Both the position numbers and the translations under genes were made by a program. The notes beneath the pieces are model-generated. The model was not told where the DNA came from. It ran no database searches and was given only the letters and a program-made list of their open reading frames with translations. Source: a bacterium (lineage in GTDB: Bacteria > Bacillota_I > Bacilli_A > Izemoplasmatales > Hujiaoplasmataceae). Taken from it: a stretch of DNA of 49,832 nucleotides. Shown one piece after another: positions 23,930 to 32,687 of this stretch; positions within the stretch are counted from its first letter, which is position 1; each line of letters begins with the position of its first letter. The DNA lies in NCBI GenBank assembly GCA_030684695.1, contig JAUXXX010000016.1, forward strand, positions 1 to 49,832. Reading direction: 5' to 3'.

Positions 23930-24562
23930 CTACCGTGCGTTCCACGCAGCGAGGTGAGCAGCGTAGTTCGTATTTAGGATAAATTCAAAAGCTTGTGAAG
24001 TTCTGGTAGCACCAACAATACTATCAACTTCATTGGGTAAATTCACTTGATTATCGTCTTTATTTATTTCGATGAATAAGGCGACATCTGTGTTTGGCGC
24101 TGGATATCGTTTTATTGAAGCTTGGTCAAATGTTTTTCCAACAAATTGTGCCAAATACGGAGCCTCTGCAACAACGCCTCCAAGTCCAGGTGTTTCTTCC
24201 TGTTGAAGGATAGTTATTGAGACAATCGTGACAAAATCGGACTCAAAGGTAATAATCCCAATGATGTCTCCCCACACTCCACCACCTATAAACCGAAAAC
24301 TAATACGATTTGTGTCTTTTCCAACATAGAACGTATAGCCATCTAAGACAACCGTTTCAATCTTCTCGTTAAAGAAGGTATTGATGTTCGCGGCTGTGAA
24401 CTGGTTTGCGTATCCATTCGCAATTAAGACTGTCGATTGATTGTCAAAATTTTTGTTGGCTTCGATACGATCTCTTGTAAGAGCATCCATCCCAACAAGA
24501 ATCCCTGAAGTAAACAATCCAAGCACAAGAACAAAGAGTATCATTTTTATGTTTTGATTCAT
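23930..24562 (-). CDS. nqrC: Na+-NQR subunit C / RnfG-like FMN-binding protein
   Basis: The 210-residue protein has an N-terminal signal anchor (about 7-26) and an external FMN-binding domain with EETPGLGG (about 122-129). The flavinylation motif is DSIVGATRTS, with FMN expected on Thr186. It carries V-G-A-T rather than the usual S-G-A-T. FMN would be attached by ApbE (2137-3345). The protein is shorter than Vibrio NqrC (about 257 residues) and nearer RnfG in length. It overlaps nqrB by four bases (ATGA), showing translational coupling. Confidence 0.9.
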   Translation of the reverse strand: MNQNIKMILFVLVLGLFTSGILVGMDALTRDRIEANKNFDNQSTVLIANGYANQFTAANINTFFNEKIETVVLDGYTFYVGKDTNRISFRFIGGGVWGDIIGIITFESDFVTIVSITILQQEETPGLGGVVAEAPYLAQFVGKTFDQASIKRYPAPNTDVALFIEINKDDNQVNLPNEVDSIVGATRTSQAFEFILNTNYAAHLAAWNAR

Positions 24563-25506
24563 ACGACTGCCTCCGTTTCCTCAACAGACAAACCTTTTTC
24601 TTTTCCAATGGTATCCAGAAGTGGTCCAATTGCATTCATAATAATGATGGAAAAAGTTACTCCTTCTGGGAAAGTAGCGAAGTTACGTATCACTACGGTA
24701 AAAAATCCGAGTCCTATTCCATAAAGAATCTTGGCCAAAGGTTTCATCGGTGCCGTGACCGGATCGGTTGCGACAAAGAATGCCCCAAACAATAAACCAC
24801 CTAGCAATAACGACATAATAGGATCTTTAAAACCAGTGAGCCCGAATAGTTGACCCAAGGCATTTAATCCAAATACGGTAGCTAAGTAGAAAAGTGGAAT
24901 TCTCCAGTCAGCCACTTTCAACACAAGTAATAAAATTCCTAATATCAAAATACCCAAACGGAATGTTTCTCCAATGGTTCCTGGCATCATCCCATTCAAC
25001 ATTTGCCATAGAGTGTATGGTATTTCTCCCCCACGATTAAAAACAATCAATGGTGTCGCTGCCGCTACGGCATCGATTCCTGGCGTGTACCATCCTAAAT
25101 TCGGATCAAACCACGAAACCGCTGTAAATGCTGGAAAGGAAATTAAGATAAATAACAATCCAACGATTGCTGGATTAAAGACGTTTTTTCCATATCCACC
25201 AAACACTGCTTTTCCAAAGAAAACCCCGAAAGCAGAACCAACTGCCACAATCCACAAAGGAATCGTTGGAGTCATCAATAGCGCAAACACGAGTGGTGAA
25301 ACATACCATGAAACATCAATACTGCGTTTTCTTGCTTTGGCAAACAACACTTCTACTGCAATCGCAGCACCGTAGGAGACGGCTGTGATTGCTAAGACAT
25401 AAAAGCCAAAAATCACCGTGGAAGCTATTAACAAAATCAATAGAGCTCCGGTGTAAATCAGCAAATTTCTATTTTGCTTGGGGGTAATTGCATTACCCTG
25501 ATTCAT
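24559..25506 (-). CDS. nqrB: Na+-NQR subunit B / RnfD-like membrane protein
   Basis: The 315-residue protein has about eight to ten membrane helices and the family blocks GVFFGKAVFGGYGKNVFNPA (about 94-113), LNGMMPGTIGE, AFFVATDPVTAP and the C-terminal RNFATFPEGV. The covalent-FMN region reads GIDAVAAATPL, with Thr151 the likely acceptor; the usual S-G-A-T is A-A-A-T here. Vibrio NqrB is about 415 residues, so the N-terminal extension that helps bind NqrA and quinone is missing, as in RnfD. It is the first gene of the operon, directly behind a promoter with a palindrome. Confidence 0.88.
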   Translation of the reverse strand: MNQGNAITPKQNRNLLIYTGALLILLIASTVIFGFYVLAITAVSYGAAIAVEVLFAKARKRSIDVSWYVSPLVFALLMTPTIPLWIVAVGSAFGVFFGKAVFGGYGKNVFNPAIVGLLFILISFPAFTAVSWFDPNLGWYTPGIDAVAAATPLIVFNRGGEIPYTLWQMLNGMMPGTIGETFRLGILILGILLLVLKVADWRIPLFYLATVFGLNALGQLFGLTGFKDPIMSLLLGGLLFGAFFVATDPVTAPMKPLAKILYGIGLGFFTVVIRNFATFPEGVTFSIIIMNAIGPLLDTIGKEKGLSVEETEAVV

Positions 25507-25538
25507 AATGTCACCTCTTCTATTTCGTCGATGAGTGG

Positions 25539-25554
25539 TGAGTATACATACTCA
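25539..25554. promoter_or_regulatory. Candidate operator of the nqr operon
   Basis: TGAGTAT-AC-ATACTCA is a perfect inverted repeat with 7-base arms. It lies about 7-22 bases downstream of the predicted transcription start of nqrB, a typical repressor position. Confidence 0.5.
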
Positions 25555-25567
25555 TCCATTTTAAAAT

Positions 25568-25576
25568 ATTATAGCA
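25568..25576 (-). promoter_or_regulatory. nqr operon promoter, extended -10
   Basis: The minus strand reads TGC-TATAAT with the -10 at 25568-25573, about 60 bases before nqrB. No clear -35 box is seen. Confidence 0.6.
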
Positions 25577-25627
25577 CACCACAAAGACATAAATGCTTGA
25601 TATGCAAGAAAAAGAGTGAAAAGAAAA

Positions 25628-25651
25628 TCAGGCAAGAGACTACTTGCCTGA
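25628..25651 (-). terminator. Terminator of the opp operon
   Basis: TCAGGCAAG (25628-25636) pairs with CTTGCCTGA (25643-25651), followed on the minus strand by TTTTCTTTTC. The stop codon of the last gene lies inside the hairpin. Confidence 0.75.
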
Positions 25652-26041
25652 GGAAATCGGATTTGATTTTAGTGCTTGATAAAACTGAATGTTTTGAATG
25701 GTACTTACCCCAACTGCAACAATAGTTATTCCAATGGTAATCCACCATTTGGCTTCTATATCAACGCGATATGCAAAGATGTAGGAGGCAAATTGATAAA
25801 GCATCAATGGCAAGTAAAAGGAAAGTAACAGATAACTGCTTTTATAAAAAGGCTTTGCTTGCACTCCCAATTGGCGAAACATTTTTTTAGAAAAGATGAA
25901 CAATAAGATTCCCCCATGCATGAAGACTAGGAATAATAAGAATGTTACTCCTTCGACTTTTTGCAAGAGTGTGATAAAAGTATAGGTTATGATTTGAGCC
26001 GATAAAAACATCCCAAATGCCTGTTTTAATTTCATCTTCAT
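25640..26041 (-). CDS. Small four-helix membrane protein, unknown
   Basis: I do not recognise this 133-residue protein. It has four predicted membrane helices (about 8-27, 30-50, 68-88 and 98-118) with short basic loops. It lies 13 bases behind oppF, and its stop codon is inside the operon terminator, so it is part of the opp transcript. The ribosome site (AAGAAG) is weak, which fits coupling to oppF translation. A link to the transporter is only contextual. Confidence 0.65.
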   Translation of the reverse strand: MKMKLKQAFGMFLSAQIITYTFITLLQKVEGVTFLLFLVFMHGGILLFIFSKKMFRQLGVQAKPFYKSSYLLLSFYLPLMLYQFASYIFAYRVDIEAKWWITIGITIVAVGVSTIQNIQFYQALKSNPISSGK

Positions 26042-26054
26042 CGTAGAGTTCTTC

Positions 26055-27077
26055 TTACAGATTCAATGGCTTGGCTAGGCCTGCATTGATTTCTTCTTGA
26101 GCAAAAGGATTGATATAGTGGCACGCGACGAAATGTTCTGGTTCAATTTCTATGAGTGCTGGTTTTTTGTCCACACATCCTTTCATCGCGTAAGGACATC
26201 GTTGATAAAAGCGACACCCTCTTGGTGGATTGATGGGCGATGGAATATCTCCTTGTAGTAAAATGCGTTCCTTTTTGTTATCGAGATCGACATCAAGAAC
26301 TGCCGATAATAAGGCGTTGGTATAAGGATGTAGTGGATGTTGATAGATTGCTTTGGTGGAACCAGATTCCATCACATTTCCTAAATACATCACCACCATA
26401 TGATCACATATGCTTTTCACAACCGCTAGATTATGTGAAATAAAGACGTAAGTCATCTTTAGTTTTTCTTGAAGTTCCATCAACAAATTCAAGATTTGAG
26501 CATGCACCGAAACATCGAGAGCTGAAACTGGTTCATCACAAACTAAAAAGTCAGGATTTAAAATAATCGCCCGTGCAATGCCAATTCGTTGACGCTGTCC
26601 ACCTGAAAAATCACTTGGATATCGATACAGATCCTTTTCGGACAAACCAACTAATTCCAACAACTCAATGACCCGCTTTTTCATTTCATCGACGCTTGCA
26701 CCACCCCTGATTTTCATTGGTTCAGAGATGATTTGGTAGACATTAAAACGTGGATTTAAAGAAGAAAAAGGATCTTGGAAAATCATTTGCATGTCACGTC
26801 TGATTTCTTTAAACTCCTGAGGGGACAACGAATAGAGTTTGTTACCTTTGAAAAGTACTTCTCCGCTGGTTGGCCTAACTAAGCCAATCATTGCGTTTGC
26901 TAAGGTAGATTTTCCACACCCTGATTCGCCAACAATTCCAAATGTTTCTCCTTGGAAAATATCAACAGAGACATCACTTACTGCAGAAACCACACGTTTT
27001 TTTGAAAATGGGAGTGCTCCTTTGACTGGGAAGTGGACACTAACGTTTTTCATTGATAATATAATGGGTTTACTCAT
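26055..27077 (-). CDS. oppF: Peptide ABC transporter ATP-binding protein, OppF-like
   Basis: The 340-residue ATPase has Walker [10 protein letters not shown] (about 53-61), the Q-loop MIFQDPFSSL, the signature SGGQRQRIGIARA and Walker B DFLVCDEPVSALDVS. The H-loop VFISHNLAVV follows. The C-terminal oligopeptide-transporter extension with CRFYQRCPYAMKGC-type cysteines is present. It pairs with OppD to drive uptake through OppBC. It overlaps oppD by eight bases. Confidence 0.95.
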   Translation of the reverse strand: MSKPIILSMKNVSVHFPVKGALPFSKKRVVSAVSDVSVDIFQGETFGIVGESGCGKSTLANAMIGLVRPTSGEVLFKGNKLYSLSPQEFKEIRRDMQMIFQDPFSSLNPRFNVYQIISEPMKIRGGASVDEMKKRVIELLELVGLSEKDLYRYPSDFSGGQRQRIGIARAIILNPDFLVCDEPVSALDVSVHAQILNLLMELQEKLKMTYVFISHNLAVVKSICDHMVVMYLGNVMESGSTKAIYQHPLHPYTNALLSAVLDVDLDNKKERILLQGDIPSPINPPRGCRFYQRCPYAMKGCVDKKPALIEIEPEHFVACHYINPFAQEEINAGLAKPLNL

Positions 27078-28071
27078 GGGCTACCTCCTCGAAATCAACG
27101 ACGTTTTGCGGATGAAAACAACGAATTTCTCTGCCATTGAGTAACGTTTTTAATGGAGGCATAACTTGACTACACTTCAATGTGGAATGTGAACATCTGG
27201 GATGAAAATAGCAACCCGTTGGTTTAAACATTGGATGGGGTACTGCATCTGGTATTTGCACAAATTTATGCACTTCATCACTCAGTTTGGGAATACTACC
27301 CAACAGACCAATAGTATATGGGTGATGGGGATGTAAAAACAGTTCACGAACTTTTGCTTTTTCCACAATTTTTCCACTGTACATCACATAAATGGTATCT
27401 GCCATATTTGCAACAACCGATAAATCATGAGTGATCAATAACAGCGATACTTCATGTTTTTTTTGCATGTCGGATAAGACATCCAATACTTGAGCTTGGA
27501 TTGTAACATCCAAAGCAGTCGTTGGTTCATCCGCGATGATGAGTTTTGGCATACAAGCAAACGCCATAGCAATCAATACACGCTGTCTCATACCACCTGA
27601 TAATTGATGTGGAAATTGATTAGCCCTCGATTTTGGTTCTGGCACACCGACCAATTCCAATGCTTTGATCGTCGCAATTCTCGCTTCGCCTTTATCCATT
27701 TTTCCATGACGAATGAATACTTCATCTATTTGCTTTCCAATGGTCATAACCGGATTTAATGCGGTCATCGCATCTTGAAAAATCATCGAGATTTGTTTTC
27801 CTCTGACTTCTTGCATCATTTGATCGGTATAGTCTTTTAAATCCGCTCCATCAAGGACTAACTCATCAACCCTTACCATTGCGGGAGGAGAATTTAATAA
27901 CTTCATTACGGCTAAGCTTGTTACACTTTTTCCACATCCGGATTCCCCAACAATAGCAACACATTTTCCTTTTGGAATATCAAAATCGATTCCTTCGACT
28001 GCTTTTAATACCCCCATTTGATTGGGAAATATGACTTTTAAATTTCGAACTTTTAACATCAAATCTTTCAT
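27070..28071 (-). CDS. oppD: Peptide ABC transporter ATP-binding protein, OppD-like
   Basis: The 333-residue ATPase has Walker [10 protein letters not shown] (about 39-47), the Q-loop [12 protein letters not shown], the signature [13 protein letters not shown], Walker [16 protein letters not shown] and the H-loop [10 protein letters not shown]. The C-terminal region has the CYFHPRC and C-terminal cysteine pattern of OppD/DppD proteins. It overlaps oppC by four bases. Confidence 0.95.
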   Translation of the reverse strand: MKDLMLKVRNLKVIFPNQMGVLKAVEGIDFDIPKGKCVAIVGESGCGKSVTSLAVMKLLNSPPAMVRVDELVLDGADLKDYTDQMMQEVRGKQISMIFQDAMTALNPVMTIGKQIDEVFIRHGKMDKGEARIATIKALELVGVPEPKSRANQFPHQLSGGMRQRVLIAMAFACMPKLIIADEPTTALDVTIQAQVLDVLSDMQKKHEVSLLLITHDLSVVANMADTIYVMYSGKIVEKAKVRELFLHPHHPYTIGLLGSIPKLSDEVHKFVQIPDAVPHPMFKPTGCYFHPRCSHSTLKCSQVMPPLKTLLNGREIRCFHPQNVVDFEEVAHE

Positions 28072-29060
28072 GATTGCTCACCACCAACGCCTAAGATTTG
28101 TGCTTCTGACATGGATGAAAACACTTCTTCTATATACGTATTGTTTAGGTTTTTAAACAACTTATAGATATTAGATGATTGCTTCATTTTGGGATTAAAC
28201 ACTTCTTCCATGACCAAACCTATTCTCATGAACGAAAAGACTGCTAAGAAAATCCCAATCCCAGGAGCGATGATCCACCACCAATGGCCAAACAATAACG
28301 CTCCACCACTTTGGGCTTCTGCCAACATTTTTCCCCATGAGATTGCTGTAGGGTCTCCAAGTCCCAAAAATGATAAACCGGCTTCTGCTACCATGATTCC
28401 TGCTGAGGTCAAAGCTGTTGACATAATCAATAAATGTGAAGTTCCAGGCAAGATGTGTTTCATCATGATATGCCACCTCGAAGCTCCTGCTAACTCCGCT
28501 GCTTTTACATAATTCGCGTTTTTTAGTACCAATACCAAAGACCGGATGACTCTGGCAAGTCCAGTCCAGCCAAACAAGGTAAAGATTAAAATAATCATCA
28601 AATAGCTTCTCCCAAATAAATTGGTCAGAACAATGGTTAGTGGTAAGGTAGGAATCACCAACAAGACATCAACGATACGCATAATCAAGGTATCTGCAAA
28701 TCCACCAATGTAACCTGCACAAATCCCCATTAATGCACCTAGAAAAGCCAAGCTAACTCCTGTGACTACTCCGATGGTCAACGAAACTCGCGTTCCATAA
28801 ATCAACATACTAAAAATATCTTGTCCTGTCGTAATCGTCGTTCCAAGTAAATGTTGAAAAGATGGGGACAATCCCTTTTGAGCACGCTGGGTCACATCAT
28901 ATGGATCATAAGGAGCGATCCATGGAGCGAAAAGTGCACATACAACCAAAAGAATGACAATGATTAAGCCGATTCTTCCTTTGGGGTGGCGCCACAACTT
29001 TCGTATGAATCCCCATATTCCTGAAAGCATTTCTTTTAATCCATTCATGAATGATTTCAT
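28068..29060 (-). CDS. oppC: Peptide ABC transporter permease, OppC-like
   Basis: The 330-residue permease starts with a cytoplasmic N-terminus and a first helix near residues 33-52, followed by the APYDPYD segment typical of OppC. Five further helices surround the EAA loop (ELAGASRWHIMMKHILPGTSHLLI, about 187-210). It overlaps oppB and oppD by four bases each. The ~60-residue C-terminal tail after the last helix is longer than usual. Confidence 0.92.
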   Translation of the reverse strand: MKSFMNGLKEMLSGIWGFIRKLWRHPKGRIGLIIVILLVVCALFAPWIAPYDPYDVTQRAQKGLSPSFQHLLGTTITTGQDIFSMLIYGTRVSLTIGVVTGVSLAFLGALMGICAGYIGGFADTLIMRIVDVLLVIPTLPLTIVLTNLFGRSYLMIILIFTLFGWTGLARVIRSLVLVLKNANYVKAAELAGASRWHIMMKHILPGTSHLLIMSTALTSAGIMVAEAGLSFLGLGDPTAISWGKMLAEAQSGGALLFGHWWWIIAPGIGIFLAVFSFMRIGLVMEEVFNPKMKQSSNIYKLFKNLNNTYIEEVFSSMSEAQILGVGGEQS

Positions 29061-30055
29061 CGTCTCTCACCTACCGTAACTCGAGGATCAAGCAACGAAT
29101 AACAAAGTTCCGTTACTAAGTTCGCTACAATCGCGAAACTGGACATAAATAACATAACTCCCATCATTAATGGATAGTCATTGGTCGAGTTAGCTTCTAA
29201 AAATAATGTTCCCATCCCGTTCCAATTAAAGATTTGTTCGATGATTACCGCTCCTCCAATGAGTCCAGAAATCGACATCCCAATCGACGTTACAATCGGT
29301 AACATCGCATTTCGAAGAGTATGCTTATAAAGTACTTGTCGTTGACTGAGTCCTTTGGATCTTGCAGTTAAAATAAAGTCTTCATTGGTAACCGCAATCA
29401 CAGAATTTCTTGTCCCTTGGGCATAAGAAATTATGCCCCCTATGGACATACTAATAATCGGAAGTGCTGCGTTTGCAATCACCACTTTGATGGCCTCAAA
29501 ACTCCAATCAAATTGACTTATCATATTGGGGTTGGTATATGCAGGAAACAACTCTAACTCAAATCCCAAGTAAAACGATAAAATTAGGGCAATGAAGAAA
29601 CCAGGAAGTGCTGTTGAAATCGTGGAAGCATTCAGTAGAGCCGTATCTTGCCACCTTCCACGTTTCCAAGCTGCGATTGATCCCAATGAAATACCAATTG
29701 ATAAGCAAATGATTAAGTTGGTAACCGACAACACAAGTGTCCAAGGCAATCGTTGTGCGATTAGATCGCTTACCTTAGGAGATCCACTCTTAAATGATGT
29801 ACCCAAATCAAAACGACTTAGTTTTTCGACATAATTGAGATATTGTTGAAACGTTGAAACATCAAATCCATATTGTTCTCTCGTGACTTGTTTAATGATG
29901 TCATATTCAATCTCACTCATATTTCCTTGTGGGGGATAATACCGCTCTGCGGGGTCAGTTACCCCGATTCTAGGAATGAAAAAGTTTAGGGTCATCACGA
30001 TAAAGAAAATAAAGATGGCATAGAGGATGCGTTTGAATACATAACCTTTTTGCAT
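29057..30055 (-). CDS. oppB: Peptide ABC transporter permease, OppB-like
   Basis: The 332-residue permease has an N-terminal helix (about 9-28), an external loop and five further helices. The EAA loop reads ARSKGLSQRQVLYKHTLRNAMLPI (about 233-256). The C-terminal DPRVTVGERR ending is typical of OppB/DppB. The good GGAGGAG site and eight-base spacing to oppA place it in the opp operon. Confidence 0.93.
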   Translation of the reverse strand: MQKGYVFKRILYAIFIFFIVMTLNFFIPRIGVTDPAERYYPPQGNMSEIEYDIIKQVTREQYGFDVSTFQQYLNYVEKLSRFDLGTSFKSGSPKVSDLIAQRLPWTLVLSVTNLIICLSIGISLGSIAAWKRGRWQDTALLNASTISTALPGFFIALILSFYLGFELELFPAYTNPNMISQFDWSFEAIKVVIANAALPIISMSIGGIISYAQGTRNSVIAVTNEDFILTARSKGLSQRQVLYKHTLRNAMLPIVTSIGMSISGLIGGAVIIEQIFNWNGMGTLFLEANSTNDYPLMMGVMLFMSSFAIVANLVTELCYSLLDPRVTVGERR

Positions 30056-30063
30056 GGCTCCTC

Positions 30064-31920
30064 CTATCCTACTCGAGTGATATTTTGAAGTGACTCGGAA
30101 TTAAACACAGTCGATCCAGCTACACTCACATATCCTGTGTAGCGATCAATCCGAGCTACTGACAAAACATTCGAACTATAAAGTGGAATCTTATAGTATA
30201 AATCCGCAATCATCGGTTGTAATTCATAGATTAACTCGTATTTTCGGTTTAAATTCAGAGTCGTTCTCATTTCGTTTATTTTCGAAGTTAAAACACTATT
30301 TGCTAATCTTCCATAATTCGAAGACGTTCCCATTGTTACAAAGTGAGCCATATACATAATATCCACATTGGAAATCGAAAACGTAACTCCTTGAATGGTC
30401 ATATCAAACTTGGATGTATACAAAAATGTCTTTTCTGGAGAAGATCCTTTTGCTTGATACTTGACTTCTATGCCAATTTTTTGAAATTGGATTTGAAGGT
30501 AAGAGATGACTTCTTGTTCTCCTGGTGTTCCTAAAATATGAAATGTCATCCGACTTTCACCAAGCATTCGATACCCTTGATCGTCTTTGTTTGGATAGTG
30601 AGTATCGAGTAATTGATTGGCAAGCGTTAAACGCTCTTCCACATTCGTAGGCAATGTATCCGCTGTAGGATTAAAGAAATCCACCAAACTTTCACGCATC
30701 AATCCATTGGACATTACCCTTCCGGATTGATTCAACACCCGATTGATGAGTTCATCTTGGTTTACCGCCAATGCGAGCGCTTTTCTAAAGTCTATGTTGG
30801 CAAGCACATTCCGAATGGGCGTTTTCTCAAGAGCTACTGGATTGATATTGAGCACCAAGGTTTGAGCAAAGGTTCCTTCTGCATTGGATAAGAATAAATC
30901 CTCACGTTGATCAAACAAAGACATGTAGTTACTTGATACTGAAGCATCAAGCACATCAATATGCCCTTTTAAGAGCGCATAGATCGCGACATTGAGTTCT
31001 TGATATAAAAGTAATTTGATCGTATCTACCTTATAAAGAGGACCTCCCTCGTCATCGGTAATGTGATAATCCACCCTTCGTTGTAAGGTGATGACTTGTG
31101 CATTGGAACGAGCCACATCAAGTAAGAATGGACCACATCCTACGGGGTTTTTATATTGATGTAAGGAATCCACGGAAGGGTCTTTGCTATTTAGTTGATT
31201 GTTCACACTCACAATTGGTTTCCAGATGTGCTCTGGTAATATTAAAATCGTGGTAAATAAAGTAGTTACTGCCCCAAGAACCTTATTTACATGCAGATAA
31301 AGGACGTAATCGGCATCTTCTTCTTCAATGAAATAGCCTTGTTGGCTGGCTCCATGGTGATAGGTAAAAATGCCTTGTTTTGTCAAGACTCCATTTCGGT
31401 GTGTGTGTTGTAAGTCGCTGGTCCATGCTAACGCTCCTGCATGATTGGAGAGTGCATTGTTGGTTCCAATATCAAACGTATAATAGACATCTTCTGCCGT
31501 GAATGCTTCGCCATCGGACCAAGTAATACCTTTGTTTAAGATAATCTTCACCGGTAAATAAGTTTTCGAAGAGGTTCCATAAATTTCTTCTAGACGATCA
31601 TAATCGATTTTCCCTGATTCATCCACAATGGCTTGTCCATCTTCATCGACATAATACCATTCTTTGGCCAACAAACTGACGAACTGTCCAGTGTCTTCAT
31701 CGTAGGAAAACAAGGTACTGTAAAGCATACTAGCAATGGTTGGAGCGACTCCTTCTCTCGATAACCAAGGCATAAAGGAAACCGGAAAAGAAGAGGCAAC
31801 CGAGCCCACATATAAGGTGTTTGTTTCATCGAGTCTTCGGGGATATTCTGAAGCTTGGCATCCAAACAAACTACACCCTAGGAGGAAAAGCATCCACAGA
31901 ATGCTCACTTTTTTGATCAT
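30064..31920 (-). CDS. oppA: Peptide ABC transporter substrate-binding lipoprotein, OppA-like
   Basis: The 618-residue protein is a family 5 extracellular solute-binding protein, anchored by a lipoprotein signal (candidate lipoboxes LLGC and LFGC near residues 13-20). Typical features include ITWSDGEAFTAEDVYYTFD (about 125-143), the NPVGCGPF block and the FRKALALAVNQDELI helix. The substrate is unknown, and an insertion after the signal (EDGQAIVDESG region) is not typical. The start is ATG 31920, with a GAGGGA site; a longer in-frame reading begins inside a hairpin. Confidence 0.92.
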   Translation of the reverse strand: MIKKVSILWMLFLLGCSLFGCQASEYPRRLDETNTLYVGSVASSFPVSFMPWLSREGVAPTIASMLYSTLFSYDEDTGQFVSLLAKEWYYVDEDGQAIVDESGKIDYDRLEEIYGTSSKTYLPVKIILNKGITWSDGEAFTAEDVYYTFDIGTNNALSNHAGALAWTSDLQHTHRNGVLTKQGIFTYHHGASQQGYFIEEEDADYVLYLHVNKVLGAVTTLFTTILILPEHIWKPIVSVNNQLNSKDPSVDSLHQYKNPVGCGPFLLDVARSNAQVITLQRRVDYHITDDEGGPLYKVDTIKLLLYQELNVAIYALLKGHIDVLDASVSSNYMSLFDQREDLFLSNAEGTFAQTLVLNINPVALEKTPIRNVLANIDFRKALALAVNQDELINRVLNQSGRVMSNGLMRESLVDFFNPTADTLPTNVEERLTLANQLLDTHYPNKDDQGYRMLGESRMTFHILGTPGEQEVISYLQIQFQKIGIEVKYQAKGSSPEKTFLYTSKFDMTIQGVTFSISNVDIMYMAHFVTMGTSSNYGRLANSVLTSKINEMRTTLNLNRKYELIYELQPMIADLYYKIPLYSSNVLSVARIDRYTGYVSVAGSTVFNSESLQNITRVG

Positions 31921-31960
31921 AGATTCCCTCTTTTCAATAGAGTTCAAAACTGAATTGGTT

Positions 31961-31988
31961 TGGCCGCAGTCGGTGTTGGCTGCGGCCA
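31961..31988. other. GC-rich hairpin upstream of oppA
   Basis: TGGCCGCAG (31961-31969) pairs with CTGCGGCCA (31980-31988). The minus strand has no T tail after it. It lies 14 bases behind the stop of the preceding gene and at the start of the oppA leader, with a TATAAT at 32001-32006 just upstream. Confidence 0.6.
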
Positions 31989-32001
31989 TTTATTTTGACA
32001 A

Positions 32002-32658
32002 TTATAAATATGGGTATTCCATTTTGGTTCCAAAACCGTCTTTGGTAACACAGTTATCATAGATTTCTTCAATACGGAACACGTAGGCTGGATATCGTAA
32101 CCAACGAGTTTTGTCTGGACGATGATAGACGTCATGTTGAGCATTGATGAATTGTTGATAGATTTCTCTTTTTCCAGAAGTGGTTTCGTCATGAATTTCC
32201 ATTTTCCCACGTAACTCATAACTAATCATCGGTGGTTGATAAAATAAAACCGTAGCTTCAGGATTGACGAGATAGTTTGCATAACTATGTTTCTTTGCCA
32301 TTTCTAAGCTGCCAATGCAAGTAAAATCAATTCGATGATGAGCTTCTGGGCTATACATATATTTCATTAAAACACCCAATCCACGTTGAGAATATTCTTT
32401 GTCATTGCCATCGTAACTATTGATGTGTTCCATATACGCGGCAAGTGTTTCTTCAAGATATTCTGGTTTTGGCATAAATCCGATGCCTTTAATCGATGCA
32501 TTCAAACCTGCGGGTCCGTTGGAAATTAAAGCAGGATCGTGTGAACAAAAACTCAAAAATATTTTTTCGTTTGACATTTCTTCCTTGTTATGAAGCTTTG
32601 CGACGGTGTTTGCTCTGGTTTTAAATGCCCAGTTGAAGAAGCTTTCTGCTGTTTTCAT
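32002..32658 (-). CDS. Uncharacterised protein, possibly FMN-binding split-barrel type
   Basis: This 218-residue soluble protein is not confidently recognised. The segment HSYANYLVNPEATVLFYQPP (about 124-143), followed by SYELRGKMEIHDE, vaguely resembles the strand-turn pattern of pyridoxamine-phosphate-oxidase-like split barrels. Typical flavin-contact residues cannot be confirmed. There is no signal peptide and there are no membrane helices. It starts 29 bases after the modular lipoprotein gene with a GAGGAG site, so the two probably share a transcript. Confidence 0.7.
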   Translation of the reverse strand: MKTAESFFNWAFKTRANTVAKLHNKEEMSNEKIFLSFCSHDPALISNGPAGLNASIKGIGFMPKPEYLEETLAAYMEHINSYDGNDKEYSQRGLGVLMKYMYSPEAHHRIDFTCIGSLEMAKKHSYANYLVNPEATVLFYQPPMISYELRGKMEIHDETTSGKREIYQQFINAQHDVYHRPDKTRWLRYPAYVFRIEEIYDNCVTKDGFGTKMEYPYL

Positions 32659-32687
32659 GGTTATCTCCTCGTCTTGTTTCTTCTATT

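Noticed and set aside
21596-25506. Labelling the complex as Rnf
   Set aside because: RnfB and RnfC are absent, and the NqrF, NqrE and NqrD motifs fit Na+-NQR better; only NqrB and NqrC lengths lean to the Rnf type.
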